The notes under the pieces are model-generated. The model saw only the letters and a list, made by a program, of their open reading frames with translations, was not told the origin of the DNA and made no database searches. Position numbers and translations under genes: made by a program. A stretch of DNA of 64,000 bases from JAHFUA01 sp963808725 (GTDB lineage Bacteria > Acidobacteriota > Terriglobia > Terriglobales > Acidobacteriaceae): NCBI GenBank assembly GCA_963808725.1, contig CAWEGO010000002.1, positions 2,046,001 through 2,110,000 on the forward strand, in the 5' to 3' direction. Below, in pieces: positions 34,635-43,346 of the stretch (positions are counted from its first letter, which is position 1; every line of letters starts with the position of its first letter).

Positions 34635-35990
34635 CTAGCTACCTCCCGATTGGTTCCGGGATTCAACCTGACGGATGTACATGCGTAGTCCGGCAAGGAC
34701 TACCAAAATCGTGATGAGCGTGAAGCCCAGCCCCTTGCGGCGATAGTCACGCTCGGCCAGGGCTTGTACGCCGGCCTTATAAGTCTTGTCCGCGACTTTC
34801 ATGCCTGCCTGCGTGTCCTGTTCCACCTTATCGGGTTGAAAGGTATGGACGGTCACGCGCGCCTTGATGAGCGAGTCGCGCCCCTGCGCCTCCTCAATCC
34901 GCGCCTGGCTGATCTCCATGCCCGAGCGCTCCGCCTTGTTCAGCGCTTCATCGGAGCGCTTCAGGGCCTCATCCAGATTAATCAGATCGTCGTGGATCCT
35001 GGCGGCGGCCGTGAAGCCAGGATCACCGGCTGCATGGCAGTTGGTGCATACCGCTTCGTTGCCGGTGCCGACCAGCTTGTCGGTGGGGTGGACGATGCGA
35101 TGATTGCTGTGGCAGGTGATGCAGGAAGCCGTGCCCATAGCCGCGAAGGCCGCCTTGTGCGGACTGGTATCGAACAACTGCGCCTGGAAGACGTGGCAGG
35201 TCGAACAGACATTTTCCACCGACCCCACGCCTGGCGGCGCTGCCCCGTGGTTGCCGTGGCAGGTGGTGCAGGTGGGTGCGCTCAGGTCGCCGCGGACCAC
35301 CATGGCCTCGTGGTGCACGCTGGCGCTGTATCCGGCGAACTGATCGGTCTTGATCTTGTAATCCTTCATGTAGGCGGCATCGGAATGGCAGCGCGAGCAG
35401 GTATTGGCCACGTTCAGCGGGTTGACCGTGGAGCGCGGTTCCCGGGCGGGCAGGATCCCGTGCACGCTATGGCAATCGATACAAACGGCCACCTTGGTAT
35501 CGCCCTTGGCCAGACGCCTGCCGTGGACGCTGGTCTGATATTGCGCGAACTGGTCGGTGCGCAGTGACGGGTTGTACTGCCGCATGTAGGCGCCGTCGGC
35601 GTGGCACTTGGCGCACAGCGCCGGGATCTCGGTGCGTTTGGGTTTGCCGCGGAAGCCGGCCTTCTTGCTCATCGCGCCTTCCGGCGAAGGCTCGGTGGGA
35701 TCGCCGCCGTGGCAACTGGCGCAGGTCAGGCCCTTCTGGGCATGGATGTCAGCCGCCCACTGCGCCTCCGTCACCCCGGTCGGCGCCGGGAAGCCGGAGT
35801 GGCACTCCACGCAACTGCTCTTGGCGATCTGCGGCTGGGCTTGGGCGCCACATACAGTGGCAGGGAGCAGGAAGCAGGCGGCCGCAAAAAACAAGAACAG
35901 CTCATGGCTCCTGGCTCTTAGCTTTTGGCTCTTGTGTTTTGGCCAACAGCCAAGAGCCAAAAGCCAAAAGCCAAAAAGCCGTTCGCTCAT
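34635..35990 (-). CDS. Nonahaem cytochrome c with coiled-coil and C-terminal membrane anchor
   Basis: 451 aa with nine CxxCH sites (CVECH through CTNCH) followed by a helical, charged stretch (DDLINLDEALKRSDEALNKA) and a C-terminal transmembrane helix (GFTLITILVVLAGLRMYI). The N-terminus is odd: the 35 or so residues before the obvious signal peptide (LFLFFAAACFLLPATVCGAQA) are encoded by an imperfect palindromic repeat. An upstream ATG at 36026 would overlap the cytochrome b gene; the ATG at 35990 is chosen, and the true start may be lost. Part of the bc-type module's operon. Confidence 0.85.
   Translation of the reverse strand: MSERLFGFWLLALGCWPKHKSQKLRARSHELFLFFAAACFLLPATVCGAQAQPQIAKSSCVECHSGFPAPTGVTEAQWAADIHAQKGLTCASCHGGDPTEPSPEGAMSKKAGFRGKPKRTEIPALCAKCHADGAYMRQYNPSLRTDQFAQYQTSVHGRRLAKGDTKVAVCIDCHSVHGILPAREPRSTVNPLNVANTCSRCHSDAAYMKDYKIKTDQFAGYSASVHHEAMVVRGDLSAPTCTTCHGNHGAAPPGVGSVENVCSTCHVFQAQLFDTSPHKAAFAAMGTASCITCHSNHRIVHPTDKLVGTGNEAVCTNCHAAGDPGFTAAARIHDDLINLDEALKRSDEALNKAERSGMEISQARIEEAQGRDSLIKARVTVHTFQPDKVEQDTQAGMKVADKTYKAGVQALAERDYRRKGLGFTLITILVVLAGLRMYIRQVESRNQSGGS
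35905..35980. repeat. Imperfect inverted array of TTTTGGC-type units inside the 5' end of the nonahaem gene
   Basis: Units such as AGCTTTTGGCTCTTG and CAAGAGCCAAAAGCC face each other around GTTTTGGCCAACAG, forming a long imperfect hairpin. It is translated as the basic/hydrophobic leader before the signal peptide of the nonahaem cytochrome. It has the same design as the heptamer arrays at 25447 and 42665 but a different unit. Confidence 0.7.
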
Positions 35991-36006
35991 CGCACGCGCC
36001 TCGCCG

Positions 36007-37127
36007 TTATTTCGCCAGATAGCCATAGATCGTCATCGATGCCATGTAGGCCAGGGCGAACACGCCCAAGCCACGGATAAAAACCTGCCGGCGGCCGTAA
36101 CGATCGCCGCCCAGAAAAGGCAGAAGCACCCAGACCACTCCCACCAATCCGAATCCCAGAATGCCCAGCAACTCGCCGTCAATGGGACCGACCTTGGCGG
36201 GGATGAGCTTCAGCGTCTGGAACATGAACATGAAATACCACTCCGGCTTGATGCCGGCGGGCGCGGGCACGAAGGGATCGGCCTTGCTTCCCAATTCCCA
36301 CGGGTAGAGCGCGGCCAGCGCGCCCAGCACGCCCAGTGCGATGTACCAGGCCATCAGCTCGTGGGCGAAGAAGTTGGGGAAGAAGGGCATCTCGCGCTTG
36401 TGCGGGGGCTGAGCCTTCCACGCCGCTTCCTGGCTGGGCGGCACGCTCATGCCCAGCCGCTGGATCAGCATGATGTGGGCGGCAATCAGCAAGGTGGCGA
36501 TTCCGGGCAGCACAGCGACATGGAAGCCGAAGAAGCGCGTCAGCGTGGCGCCGGTGACTTCTTCGCCGCCGCGCAGGAAGATCAACAGAGGTTTTCCGAT
36601 CAGCGGCACCTGGCCGGTGATCTCGGTTCCCACCTTGGTGGCGAAAAACGCCAGCGTGTTCCAGGGCAGCAGATAGCCGCTGAAACCGAAGCCCAACGCC
36701 AGAAACAGCAGAATCATGCCGGTGAGCCAGGTGAGTTCGCGCGGTTTGCGTGTAGGCGCGCAGGAACAGCACGCTGAACATGTGCGCGAAGGCGGTGAAG
36801 ATCATCAGGTTCGCCGACCAGGAGTGGATGGAGCGCACCAGCCATCCGAACTTCACCTGGGTCATGATGTACTGCACGCTCTCGAAGGCTTCATTGGCGC
36901 CCGGGCCGGTAATAGAGCAGCAGCAGAATGCCGGTCAGTACCTGGATGACGAACAGAAACAGCGTGATGCCGCCGAGGAAATACCAATACGACAACTTGT
37001 GGACAGGAACGGTCTTGTGACGCAGCGGGGCGAGCAGATCTTCCCAGCCGAAGCGTTCGTCGAGCCAGGCCACCAGCCGGTTGCTGTGGGCGGAGGTCCG
37101 GGATGCGGCTTCCGGCGGGCTCGCCAT
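36007..37127 (-). CDS. petB: Cytochrome b of a bc-type complex (two frameshifts)
   Basis: About 372 aa after repair, a full-length cytochrome b with the b6 and subunit IV halves fused. The N-terminal part (LSYWYFLGGITLFLFVIQVLTGILLLLYYRPG), the middle (YIMTQVKFGWLVRSIHSWSANLMIF) and the rest (MILLFLALGFGFSGYLLPW to the stop) lie in three frames. Removing one base from CCC at 36901-36903 and one from TTT at 36745-36747 joins them. The Qo-site PEWY is present in KPEWYFMFMFQ. It oxidises menaquinol with the Rieske protein encoded just upstream (TGATG overlap). The nicks are more likely sequence errors than decay, since all neighbours are intact or similarly nicked by one base. Confidence 0.86.
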
Positions 37128-37592
37128 CACGCCCCCCGCCGGCGGCTGACCACCACGTCGTCGCCGTTGATGTGTACTGCGTAAGACTCGAGCGGACGCG
37201 GCGGCGGTCCGGCTACGTTGCGCCCGTTCAGATCGTAGAAACCATTGTGACAAGCGCACCACACTTCGCGCAGCTCACTGCGGTATTGCACGGTGCAGTT
37301 CAGGTGGGTACAGACCGCGGACATGGCGCGATACTCGCCATCGGCGGTGCGTACCAGCAAGCCCGGCCGGCTGCCCGAAGCGAAAGATCTTGCCGCTATT
37401 CGCCTTGAGTTCTCCGACCTTGGCCGCCACAACGCTGTCGCCACCCAGGTCGGTCGCGGCCGGCGGCACCAGATAGCGCAGCACCGGGTAAAGGAACGCA
37501 ACCGCGGAAGCCAGCAAGCCGCCGCCCAGCAGGACCTGCATAATGCGGCGGCGTGCCGGCTGTACCCTGTTTGTGGTTTCCGCGTGGTCCAT
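37127..37592 (-). CDS. Rieske iron-sulfur protein of the bc-type complex (frameshifted)
   Basis: About 154 aa after repair. A twin-arginine-like N-terminus (ARRRIMQVLLGGGLL) and one membrane helix are followed by the Rieske fold with the cluster motifs CTHLNC and CACHNGFYD. The frame changes at KIFRFG; removing one base from the CCC run at 37374-37376 gives KIFRFGSRPGLLVRT. The ATG at 37592 has AAAGGAA upstream. Its stop overlaps the cytochrome b start. It passes electrons from quinol to periplasmic cytochromes. Confidence 0.88.
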
Positions 37593-37672
37593 GGATGTTC
37601 CTTTTCGGCGGGCCGTCACCCCAGCAAGCCAAAAGCAGGCTTGCTGGGGACCCCGGCGCCTCGCCGGGTTGG

Positions 37673-37993
37673 TTACTTCTTGAAAGTACGGACGTAAGCG
37701 ACCAGCGACTTGATCTGGTCGTCGGTCAGTTTGCCCTTGTAAGTTGGCATCTTGGGCGGCTTGCCGTTGGTGATGGTGGCCGTCAGATCTGCGTCCGACG
37801 CCTTCTGCACCTCGGCGGAGCCCAAGTCCTTGGTACCCGCCATCTTGCCCTTGCCGTCGGGTCCATGGCACATGGCACACTTGGATTTGAACAGGTCGGC
37901 AGCCTGATCGGCGGCGAAGGAAGCCAGCGGCAATGCGAGCATAGCCAAAACCACGGCCATGACCGCCAGTCTCTTACCAAACGCTAGGTTCAC
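37673..37993 (-). CDS. Monohaem class I cytochrome c
   Basis: 106 aa with a signal peptide (LAVMAVVLAMLALPLASFA) and one CAMCH haem site. The C-terminal methionine ligand region is PKMPTYKGKLTDDQIKSLVAYVRTF. The start is a GTG at 37993 preceded by AGGAGG, much better than upstream ATGs without a ribosome-binding site. It probably shuttles electrons between the Rieske/cytochrome b complex and the multihaem proteins. A CRP-type palindrome lies 160 bases upstream. Confidence 0.9.
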   Translation of the reverse strand: MNLAFGKRLAVMAVVLAMLALPLASFAADQAADLFKSKCAMCHGPDGKGKMAGTKDLGSAEVQKASDADLTATITNGKPPKMPTYKGKLTDDQIKSLVAYVRTFKK

Positions 37994-38151
37994 GATATTC
38001 CTCCTGGGGGTGGGGTATTTTGCAGCGTTTAAAAATTCCACAAAATCCAGCTTTGTCAACCATTAAATACTGATACGGAGGCCTGGCTCGGGATCCAAGC
38101 CAAGGATGTCAAATCTGGAGAGCAGAGGGCTGTGACCCTGTGCACGATTGA

Positions 38152-38169
38152 TTGTGACCGCCGTCACAA
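38152..38169. promoter_or_regulatory. CRP/FNR-type operator upstream of the cytochrome c/Rieske/cytochrome b genes
   Basis: TTGTGACCGCCGTCACAA is a perfect palindrome apart from its four central bases. It lies between the MtrB-type gene and the monohaem cytochrome gene, suggesting an internal promoter for the distal operon. A weaker half-matching copy (TGTGACCCTGTGCACG) lies about 22 bases away. Confidence 0.68.
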
Positions 38170-38236
38170 AGGCACCCGCCGCGCCGAAGAGAAAAAGCCG
38201 GAAGGCCCATGGCCTTCCGGTGTAGTTCTGCAGAGC

Positions 38237-40720
38237 CTAGAACGCGTAGCGCAAAGCAAGATCCACCACGTGGGCGTTGAAGTTGCGCGGAAGCGTGGGT
38301 GCGAACGGGTTCTGAGCGCCCTCGTTGTAGTCGTAGTAACGCCAAGTCGTCTTCCAGGTGAGCACCTTGGAGAGTTCCACGGCCATGCCCAGCGAGGGCC
38401 GGTGGTAGATGTAGTCCTGGGTGCCCAGGCTGGACAGAGGAATCGTGGTAGCGGGGGTGGTGGTCGGATTGGCAAAGGCGGCCAGGAGCAGGCCGGTGCC
38501 GCTCACGCTCATGATGTCATAGCCCGCCATGAAGGTCGTCCGCCGGAACGGCTTCACCATGGCGTTCACATAGCCATCATGAGTGAGGTCTCTATAGAAA
38601 GACGGGCTGAGGAAAGGCTGTCCCTGCGACTGCATGTCCGTCGGGCAAGTACCGGTCAGGGTGCCCGGCGCCAGCGGGCTGGCGGCGAAGCAGATGGCGG
38701 TAGTGGAGAACACGTCGCTATAGTTGTAGCCGAAATCCACGGACCAATTGCTGCTCTTGCTGATGGTAGCTGCGAAGCCGAAGTTGCGGTTGTGCTGCAC
38801 GTTGATGGGCAGGCTTATGAGCGAAGAGGCCGACTGGTTGTCGCGGCTCTCCAGGATGTTGACTGAGCCGGTCAGCGTCAGCCATGGCTGCGGGGCCCAG
38901 CGGGTACGGAAGTTATAGTGCTGCAGGTGATTCGGGCTCATGCGGGTGATGGTGGCCTGCCCGGGCGTGCAGAGGCCGGAGGCGGCCGCGGCGGCTGAGC
39001 AGTCGCCGGGAGAAGACGTTATTACCTCCAGGTCGAGGTTCATCCGCAGGTTGTCCCTGGGACGCGCCCACAGGCCGAGCAGCCCGCTGTTTTCGTGGAT
39101 GGGGACGAAGCCATTCCCGCTCTCGGCGCCGGCCGCTGCCAGCACTCCGTTAAGGAAATCGGTTTCACTATACCTCCGGTCGGTGAAACGATAACCGAGG
39201 TGCCCACCCACCCGGCGGGTGAGATCGACCGCAACATCGGCCAGGTTGGATTTGACCTTCATGTCGAGGTAATTGGCAATAGCGCTCAGGGCTACAACGG
39301 GAGTTGCCGCCAGCGGAGAATTCAGGCCCAGGCTCGCGGTTGCGGCGGCGTAGGTGGTCTCGGTTTCATTCCAAGATCCCGGCAAGCGGAAGTTGTTGTA
39401 GGTGAAGGTATCGGAGATCTGAATGCGATCGGTGGCGCGCCAAGTCACGGCGCCATCGGCATTGACATCCACCCGGTTATTGGCGCCGGGGCCGGCCAAT
39501 TGGTCCGTGCGCACCGTGCTGCCCGTGGGCCCACGGCCGAGGCCGACGTTCAGTTCGTTCCACGACCAGTCCACCTGGCTGTTGCTGTAAGCGGCGTGGG
39601 CCGTGAAGTCAACGTTCTTAAAGTAGTTCGAGTGCAGGCTGAACTGCTCAGTGGGAAAGAAATCAGCAATGGGATTGGTCCGCGGTCCCGGGTTTACCAG
39701 AGCCCCGTTCACTATGCTGCCAGAGCCATAGAAGGTGTACGTGCTGCAAGTGGGGTTGGCATGTGTGCCCGTGAACGGACTGGCGCAAGGCTGATTAGCA
39801 AACGTGCTGATGGGCAGGCCAATGTCCACCGCCGTGGTGCCCGTCACCGGATCAATCGCCGCCAGGGGGTTGTACAGCGACCTGCCGTAGGGGGTATTGA
39901 CGCCAAAGACTTGGGCCAGGTTCTGGTCGATGGCCCAGCTATCCTGCTTATAGTTCTGAATGAACTGGGTATAGCTGATCACGGTGCGCGGAATGACGCG
40001 CACGTCGAAGCCAATCTGGTAGGTATCCTGGATGGTCCGCACTTGCTGATAGAGAAGAGCGTCCGCGAACCCGTGGATGCTGGTCGTGTCCGGTCCTTCC
40101 AAGACCATGCGGTTGTACCCCAGGCGCAGGTCAACCCGCGACTGGGGCGCAATGGTGAGATTGAAGTCGGCGTTGCGCCGCACTGTGTCCAGCATGTGGG
40201 GTGAAAAGTCGAGGGCGGTCTCGGCGGGAAAGGCGGGGTTGGGCGTTCCTGCCGCCGTAATGTTGGGCGGGTTGAGTGGGTTACCCCACAGGTCATAGTC
40301 CCAGCGCTGGTAGTCACGCCGGAAGCTGGCGTTGAAGTCGTACCACTTGTCCTTGGACATGCGCAAGCGGCTGGCATTGTTGGGATCGCCCCCGTAACCA
40401 AAGCTACTGGCCCATAAGGTGTCGAAGATCGCCCCCTTGTGGTTGAGCGAGCGCATCTGCAGGGTTTGGTCGAACAAGCGGAACCCAGTGTCGAGGTCGA
40501 CGAAGGTGCCGTAGGTCTCCCCATTGCCGCCCACGCTGGTCTGCTGCCATCCCATCTCCAGACTCTGGTGGATGACATAGTTGTCTTGGATTTTCCCCTC
40601 GGTGGGGTCGGGCGGAGGACTAAGGTCGAAGGAGGCCGCCGCCGACTGAGCCCGCATCGTCGCCGGAAGCACCAAGCACAGCATGGCGGTGACACCCAAG
40701 AAGTATCGAATGGATTTCAT
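38237..40720 (-). CDS. MtrB/PioB family outer-membrane beta-barrel
   Basis: 827 aa. Signal peptide (YFLGVTAMLCLVLPATMRAQS), then a long beta-strand-rich sequence with alternating aromatic patterns. It ends HVVDLALRYAF, an outer-membrane barrel C-terminus with terminal Phe. Motifs such as DKWYDFNASFRRDYQRWDYD resemble the decahaem-associated MtrB/PioB proteins, which sheath an MtrA-type cytochrome across the outer membrane. The partner decahaem gene lies directly upstream. The CxxC of Shewanella MtrB is not obvious here. The ATG at 40720 has GGGAGTGG. Confidence 0.85.
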   Translation of the reverse strand: MKSIRYFLGVTAMLCLVLPATMRAQSAAASFDLSPPPDPTEGKIQDNYVIHQSLEMGWQQTSVGGNGETYGTFVDLDTGFRLFDQTLQMRSLNHKGAIFDTLWASSFGYGGDPNNASRLRMSKDKWYDFNASFRRDYQRWDYDLWGNPLNPPNITAAGTPNPAFPAETALDFSPHMLDTVRRNADFNLTIAPQSRVDLRLGYNRMVLEGPDTTSIHGFADALLYQQVRTIQDTYQIGFDVRVIPRTVISYTQFIQNYKQDSWAIDQNLAQVFGVNTPYGRSLYNPLAAIDPVTGTTAVDIGLPISTFANQPCASPFTGTHANPTCSTYTFYGSGSIVNGALVNPGPRTNPIADFFPTEQFSLHSNYFKNVDFTAHAAYSNSQVDWSWNELNVGLGRGPTGSTVRTDQLAGPGANNRVDVNADGAVTWRATDRIQISDTFTYNNFRLPGSWNETETTYAAATASLGLNSPLAATPVVALSAIANYLDMKVKSNLADVAVDLTRRVGGHLGYRFTDRRYSETDFLNGVLAAAGAESGNGFVPIHENSGLLGLWARPRDNLRMNLDLEVITSSPGDCSAAAAASGLCTPGQATITRMSPNHLQHYNFRTRWAPQPWLTLTGSVNILESRDNQSASSLISLPINVQHNRNFGFAATISKSSNWSVDFGYNYSDVFSTTAICFAASPLAPGTLTGTCPTDMQSQGQPFLSPSFYRDLTHDGYVNAMVKPFRRTTFMAGYDIMSVSGTGLLLAAFANPTTTPATTIPLSSLGTQDYIYHRPSLGMAVELSKVLTWKTTWRYYDYNEGAQNPFAPTLPRNFNAHVVDLALRYAF

Positions 40721-40803
40721 AAGCCACTCCCGCAAGACCGGCGGCTGCAGGCCGCGCGGCTGAAGTTTGCTGGTTGCCTTTCCAGATCGCCGCATGACGC
40801 ACC

Positions 40804-41766
40804 TCACCGGAAGAACACGGCGCTGGTGTTGGAGCCGTGGATTTGGGTGTGGCACATGATGCAGGCCTGGTATTTCTGTGCCTGGTTGTGCGCCGGCCCA
40901 GCCGGACCGGGAGACAGCGTCGAGCCGCCTCGTTGCCAAAGCGTATGACATTCCAGGCAGAGCTGGTTGACCTCCGCCCGCTTAATCATGTGTGGGTTGG
41001 AGGACCCGTGCGGGAAATGGCAGATGGTGCAGCCCTCGGTCTTGACCGGCACGTGCTCGTAGACGAAGGGGCCTTGCTTGTCGGTGTGGCACTTGAAGCA
41101 GACTTGGTCTTGATTGGCCGACGTGCGCAGCATTTTGCGCTGGAAAGAGCCGTGCTCGTTGTGGCAGTCGGTGCACACCAGCAACCCTTCCTGGATGCGG
41201 TGGTGGAAGGGCCGCATGAACTGGGAGCGCATCTCCTGGTGACAGCCGTAGCAGAGTTCGGGCTGGGATTTGACCAGCAGATACTGGCCGCCCTCGCTCT
41301 TGGGGTGATGCGGGGAGTGGCACTCAGTGCAGGCCACGTTCGCGTCGTGGTGGGCGGAGCGCCGAAAGTTGGCGCGCTCTTGGTCCTTGCCGTGGCACTC
41401 CAGGCACCGGTTGCTGATGGTGCTGGCGGAGACCCCTTTGAAGGTAAAGATCTTGGTCTTGTCGCCGCCCCCGTTGACGTGCTCCGCCCCGGGACCGTGG
41501 CAGCCTTCGCAGCCTTGGTGGGCGGCCCCGCCGCGGGTGTCCAGCAGCGTCTTGTAGTGGGGGGTGGTTTCAAACTGCTTGTAAACTTCTTCGTGACAGG
41601 TTTTGCAGGTATCAGCGCCGACATACCCTGCGGCTGCCGGTGGGTTGTCCGGCTTGCTGGGTGGCTCGCCCTCGGCGGCCAAGGCCGGTGCCAGGGCCAG
41701 CCCCAGGAGCAACGCCGCCGCCCCAAGCCATAGAACGGTCCGACTGCGGCTATTCACATGCTTCAT
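40804..41766 (-). CDS. Decahaem c-type cytochrome, MtrA/DmsE/PioA family
   Basis: 320 aa. Signal peptide (LWLGAAALLLGLALAPALA) and exactly ten CxxCH sites (CKTCH, CEGCH, CLECH, CTECH, CYGCH, CTDCH, CFKCH, CTICH, CLECH, CIMCH) with spacing like DmsE/MtrA. Such proteins thread through an MtrB-type barrel to carry electrons across the outer membrane; the barrel gene follows. No MtrC/OmcA-like surface cytochrome is in the window, so it resembles the two-component PioAB/DmsEF layout. ATG 41766 with AAGGGG. Confidence 0.92.
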   Translation of the reverse strand: MKHVNSRSRTVLWLGAAALLLGLALAPALAAEGEPPSKPDNPPAAAGYVGADTCKTCHEEVYKQFETTPHYKTLLDTRGGAAHQGCEGCHGPGAEHVNGGGDKTKIFTFKGVSASTISNRCLECHGKDQERANFRRSAHHDANVACTECHSPHHPKSEGGQYLLVKSQPELCYGCHQEMRSQFMRPFHHRIQEGLLVCTDCHNEHGSFQRKMLRTSANQDQVCFKCHTDKQGPFVYEHVPVKTEGCTICHFPHGSSNPHMIKRAEVNQLCLECHTLWQRGGSTLSPGPAGPAHNQAQKYQACIMCHTQIHGSNTSAVFFR

Positions 41767-42146
41767 GCAACACCCCTTGTTGGTAGGCTCTTCTTTGACC
41801 GCATGAATTCGCGCTGTCCCACCTTGGATTGGTGGCCGGCCATGCAGCGCTTGGTGATTTCTTCGCTGTTGGCCCAGATGAGAGTGAAGTTCTTAGATTT
41901 ACCGCCGTGGGTTCGGAATCTCATGGACGGCTTCGCCTGCCCCTTTAATGAAATATCCGAAGTTCTCCTTGGATCGCACCCTAAAATACCGACACTTTGG
42001 GCTCCCCGTTGAAAAAAAGCAATCGCTAACTTACATGGCGGTGGAGGGGCAGTCCCGTTATGGGAAGGAAGTCAATATAGGCTGACTGCGATCATGCGAG
42101 GGCGCATGGTTTCCAGGAAGTTTGGCTGCCAGCAAGAAATGCAAGA
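41767..42146. other. 380-base non-coding stretch upstream of the decahaem gene
   Basis: I see no convincing gene. An 84-codon plus-strand frame (41758-42012) overlaps the decahaem start and has no ribosome-binding site or recognisable features. GC content is lower around 41880-42010. It presumably holds the promoter of the decahaem/barrel genes, but I cannot point to boxes with confidence. Confidence 0.4.
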
Positions 42147-42527
42147 CTATTTGGGGGGGCCGCCAGCGGCGCGCTGCGCCTCAAGTCGTTGGATGGTGGC
42201 TCGCAACCATTGCTTCACCTTCTCTTCCAATTCCTGTTGATTATCGTAGCGGTTCACCGCGTCCACGGTCTCCCCGCTCGGGTTCAGCGGGATGTGGTGG
42301 CAGGGAACCTCAGCCCCGCGCTCCCCGGGCGGGACGAAATCGATGAGCAGGCACTCCGCGCAGGGGTGCACGCGCTCGGGCTCGCCGAAGTTCAAGCAGC
42401 TAATCGAATCCTGAAAAATCGAGGTTGGCTTCCAGGGGGTGCGCACCGAGCGCCCGTAGCCTCCCTGTTCCAGGAAGGCGAGTTCGAACTTCAGCACCTC
42501 GAGGATGTCACGTTCGTCTTGCGCCAT
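42147..42527 (-). CDS. Hypothetical cysteine-containing cytoplasmic protein in the cytochrome locus
   Basis: 126 aa, no signal peptide. Cysteines occur in SISCLNFG, HPCAECLLIDF and VPCHHIPLN, suggesting metal or cluster binding. The C-terminus is helical (NQQELEEKVKQWLRATIQRLE). No family recognised. The ATG at 42527 has GAGGAGGC. A CRP-like site lies about 110 bases upstream, so it is probably coregulated with the cytochromes and could be an assembly or regulatory accessory (inference). Confidence 0.7.
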   Translation of the reverse strand: MAQDERDILEVLKFELAFLEQGGYGRSVRTPWKPTSIFQDSISCLNFGEPERVHPCAECLLIDFVPPGERGAEVPCHHIPLNPSGETVDAVNRYDNQQELEEKVKQWLRATIQRLEAQRAAGGPPK

Positions 42528-42635
42528 GGCCAGCCTCCTCGGCGGAGAGTTGGGCGCGCCCCAGCCGCAGGGGCCCCCACGCCAGTAGAGTGAACCGAAC
42601 GCCTCCCCCAGGCTATGAGCGCCGTCACAGGCGAA

Positions 42636-42651
42636 TGTGACCGTCGTCACG
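42636..42651. promoter_or_regulatory. CRP/FNR-type operator
   Basis: TGTGACCGTCGTCACG matches the TGTGAC-N4-GTCACA pattern with one mismatch. It lies upstream of the 126-residue protein gene. Overlapping it is a second inverted pair (GTCACA-GGCGAA-TGTGAC, 42624-42641). Confidence 0.55.
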
Positions 42652-42664
42652 CCTCTCGCAGGAC

Positions 42665-42738
42665 CGAGTTGCGAGTAGCGAGTAGCGAGCCAGGCAAGTC
42701 TTTCGCTTGCGCTTTTCGGTACTCGGTACTGGGTACTC
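42665..42738. repeat. GAGTA(C/G)C heptamer array at the truncated 3' end of a Crp-like gene
   Basis: Units GCGAGTA and GGTACTC face each other in the 110 bases immediately downstream of the short Crp-family gene. Similar to the array at 25447-25547. It lies where the missing DNA-binding domain would be expected. Confidence 0.65.
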
Positions 42739-42749
42739 TGCGATGGCGG

Positions 42750-43238
42750 CTAATTGTGACTGTGGCGCATGCGCGCCAGGCCCAGCGTCCGCACCCGCTC
42801 GTAAGCGGCCTGCACGTCGTTGCTCAAGGATTCTACCACCCGCATGCATACGTCGCTGTGCTCCCGCAGGTAGCGCAGAAAGTCCTTGCGCCGGATGAAG
42901 GCCAGTTCCGCCGCGGTGGTGGTCTGGGCGCTCACTTCATAACTCTGGCCAGTCAGGGTCGCGCTCAGTCCCAGGATCTCGCCCGGGCCAGCAGCGCGCA
43001 GTAGCAGACTGTCGCCGTGGCTGGAACCAACCGAAAGCTTCACCGCTCCGCTGCACACCAGAAAGATCCCATCCGCGGGTTCGCCTTCCTGAAACAGGAG
43101 GGCGCCGCTGGGATAATCGTGGATGCTGTGGAGATCGCAAAGCTGGCGCAGTGCCTGTGCTGGCAACCCTGAAAAGACACGGTCCGACGCCTGCCCGGCG
43201 CCGAGCACACTCACCGGCAAATGATTGCCCCGGTTCAT
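42750..43238 (-). CDS. Crp/Fnr-family cyclic nucleotide-binding-domain protein lacking the HTH domain
   Basis: 162 aa. It contains the complete effector beta-barrel (GALLFQEGEPADGIFLVCSGAVKLS, PGEILGLSATLTG) and the start of the dimer helix (RVVESLSNDVQAAYERVRTLGLARM), then stops. There is no helix-turn-helix. The next gene upstream is a full-length paralogue with about the same layout (RKDFLRYLREHSDVC versus REDFLRFLREHNDVC). It may be a decayed regulator cut by the adjacent repeat array, or a DNA-binding-free modulator that heterodimerises with the paralogue. A CRP-like site precedes it. Confidence 0.82.
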   Translation of the reverse strand: MNRGNHLPVSVLGAGQASDRVFSGLPAQALRQLCDLHSIHDYPSGALLFQEGEPADGIFLVCSGAVKLSVGSSHGDSLLLRAAGPGEILGLSATLTGQSYEVSAQTTTAAELAFIRRKDFLRYLREHSDVCMRVVESLSNDVQAAYERVRTLGLARMRHSHN

Positions 43239-43273
43239 GCGTGCAACTGTAAGGTCCGGCGCTGCTCTAAAGC

Positions 43274-43289
43274 TGTGACCCGAATCACG
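43274..43289. promoter_or_regulatory. CRP/FNR-type operator between the two regulator genes
   Basis: TGTGACCCGAATCACG matches the consensus with two changes in the right arm. It lies 36 bases upstream of the short Crp-like gene, suggesting autoregulation by the full-length protein. Confidence 0.55.
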
Positions 43290-43346
43290 GTTTTGGGTGA
43301 TGGACTGCCGAAGCCGCGGGCCATATTTGGGCCGGACACGCGGAAA

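Noticed and set aside
36891..37262. In-frame TGA ends of the cytochrome b and 11-haem fragments as further selenocysteine sites
   Set aside because: The continuation lies in a different frame and is restored by removing one base from a short homopolymer run, so these are frameshifts. Cysteine alignment does not place Sec at those positions.
41758..42012. 84-codon plus-strand frame opposite the decahaem gene start
   Set aside because: No ribosome-binding site, overlaps the 5' end of the decahaem gene and shows no recognisable motif.
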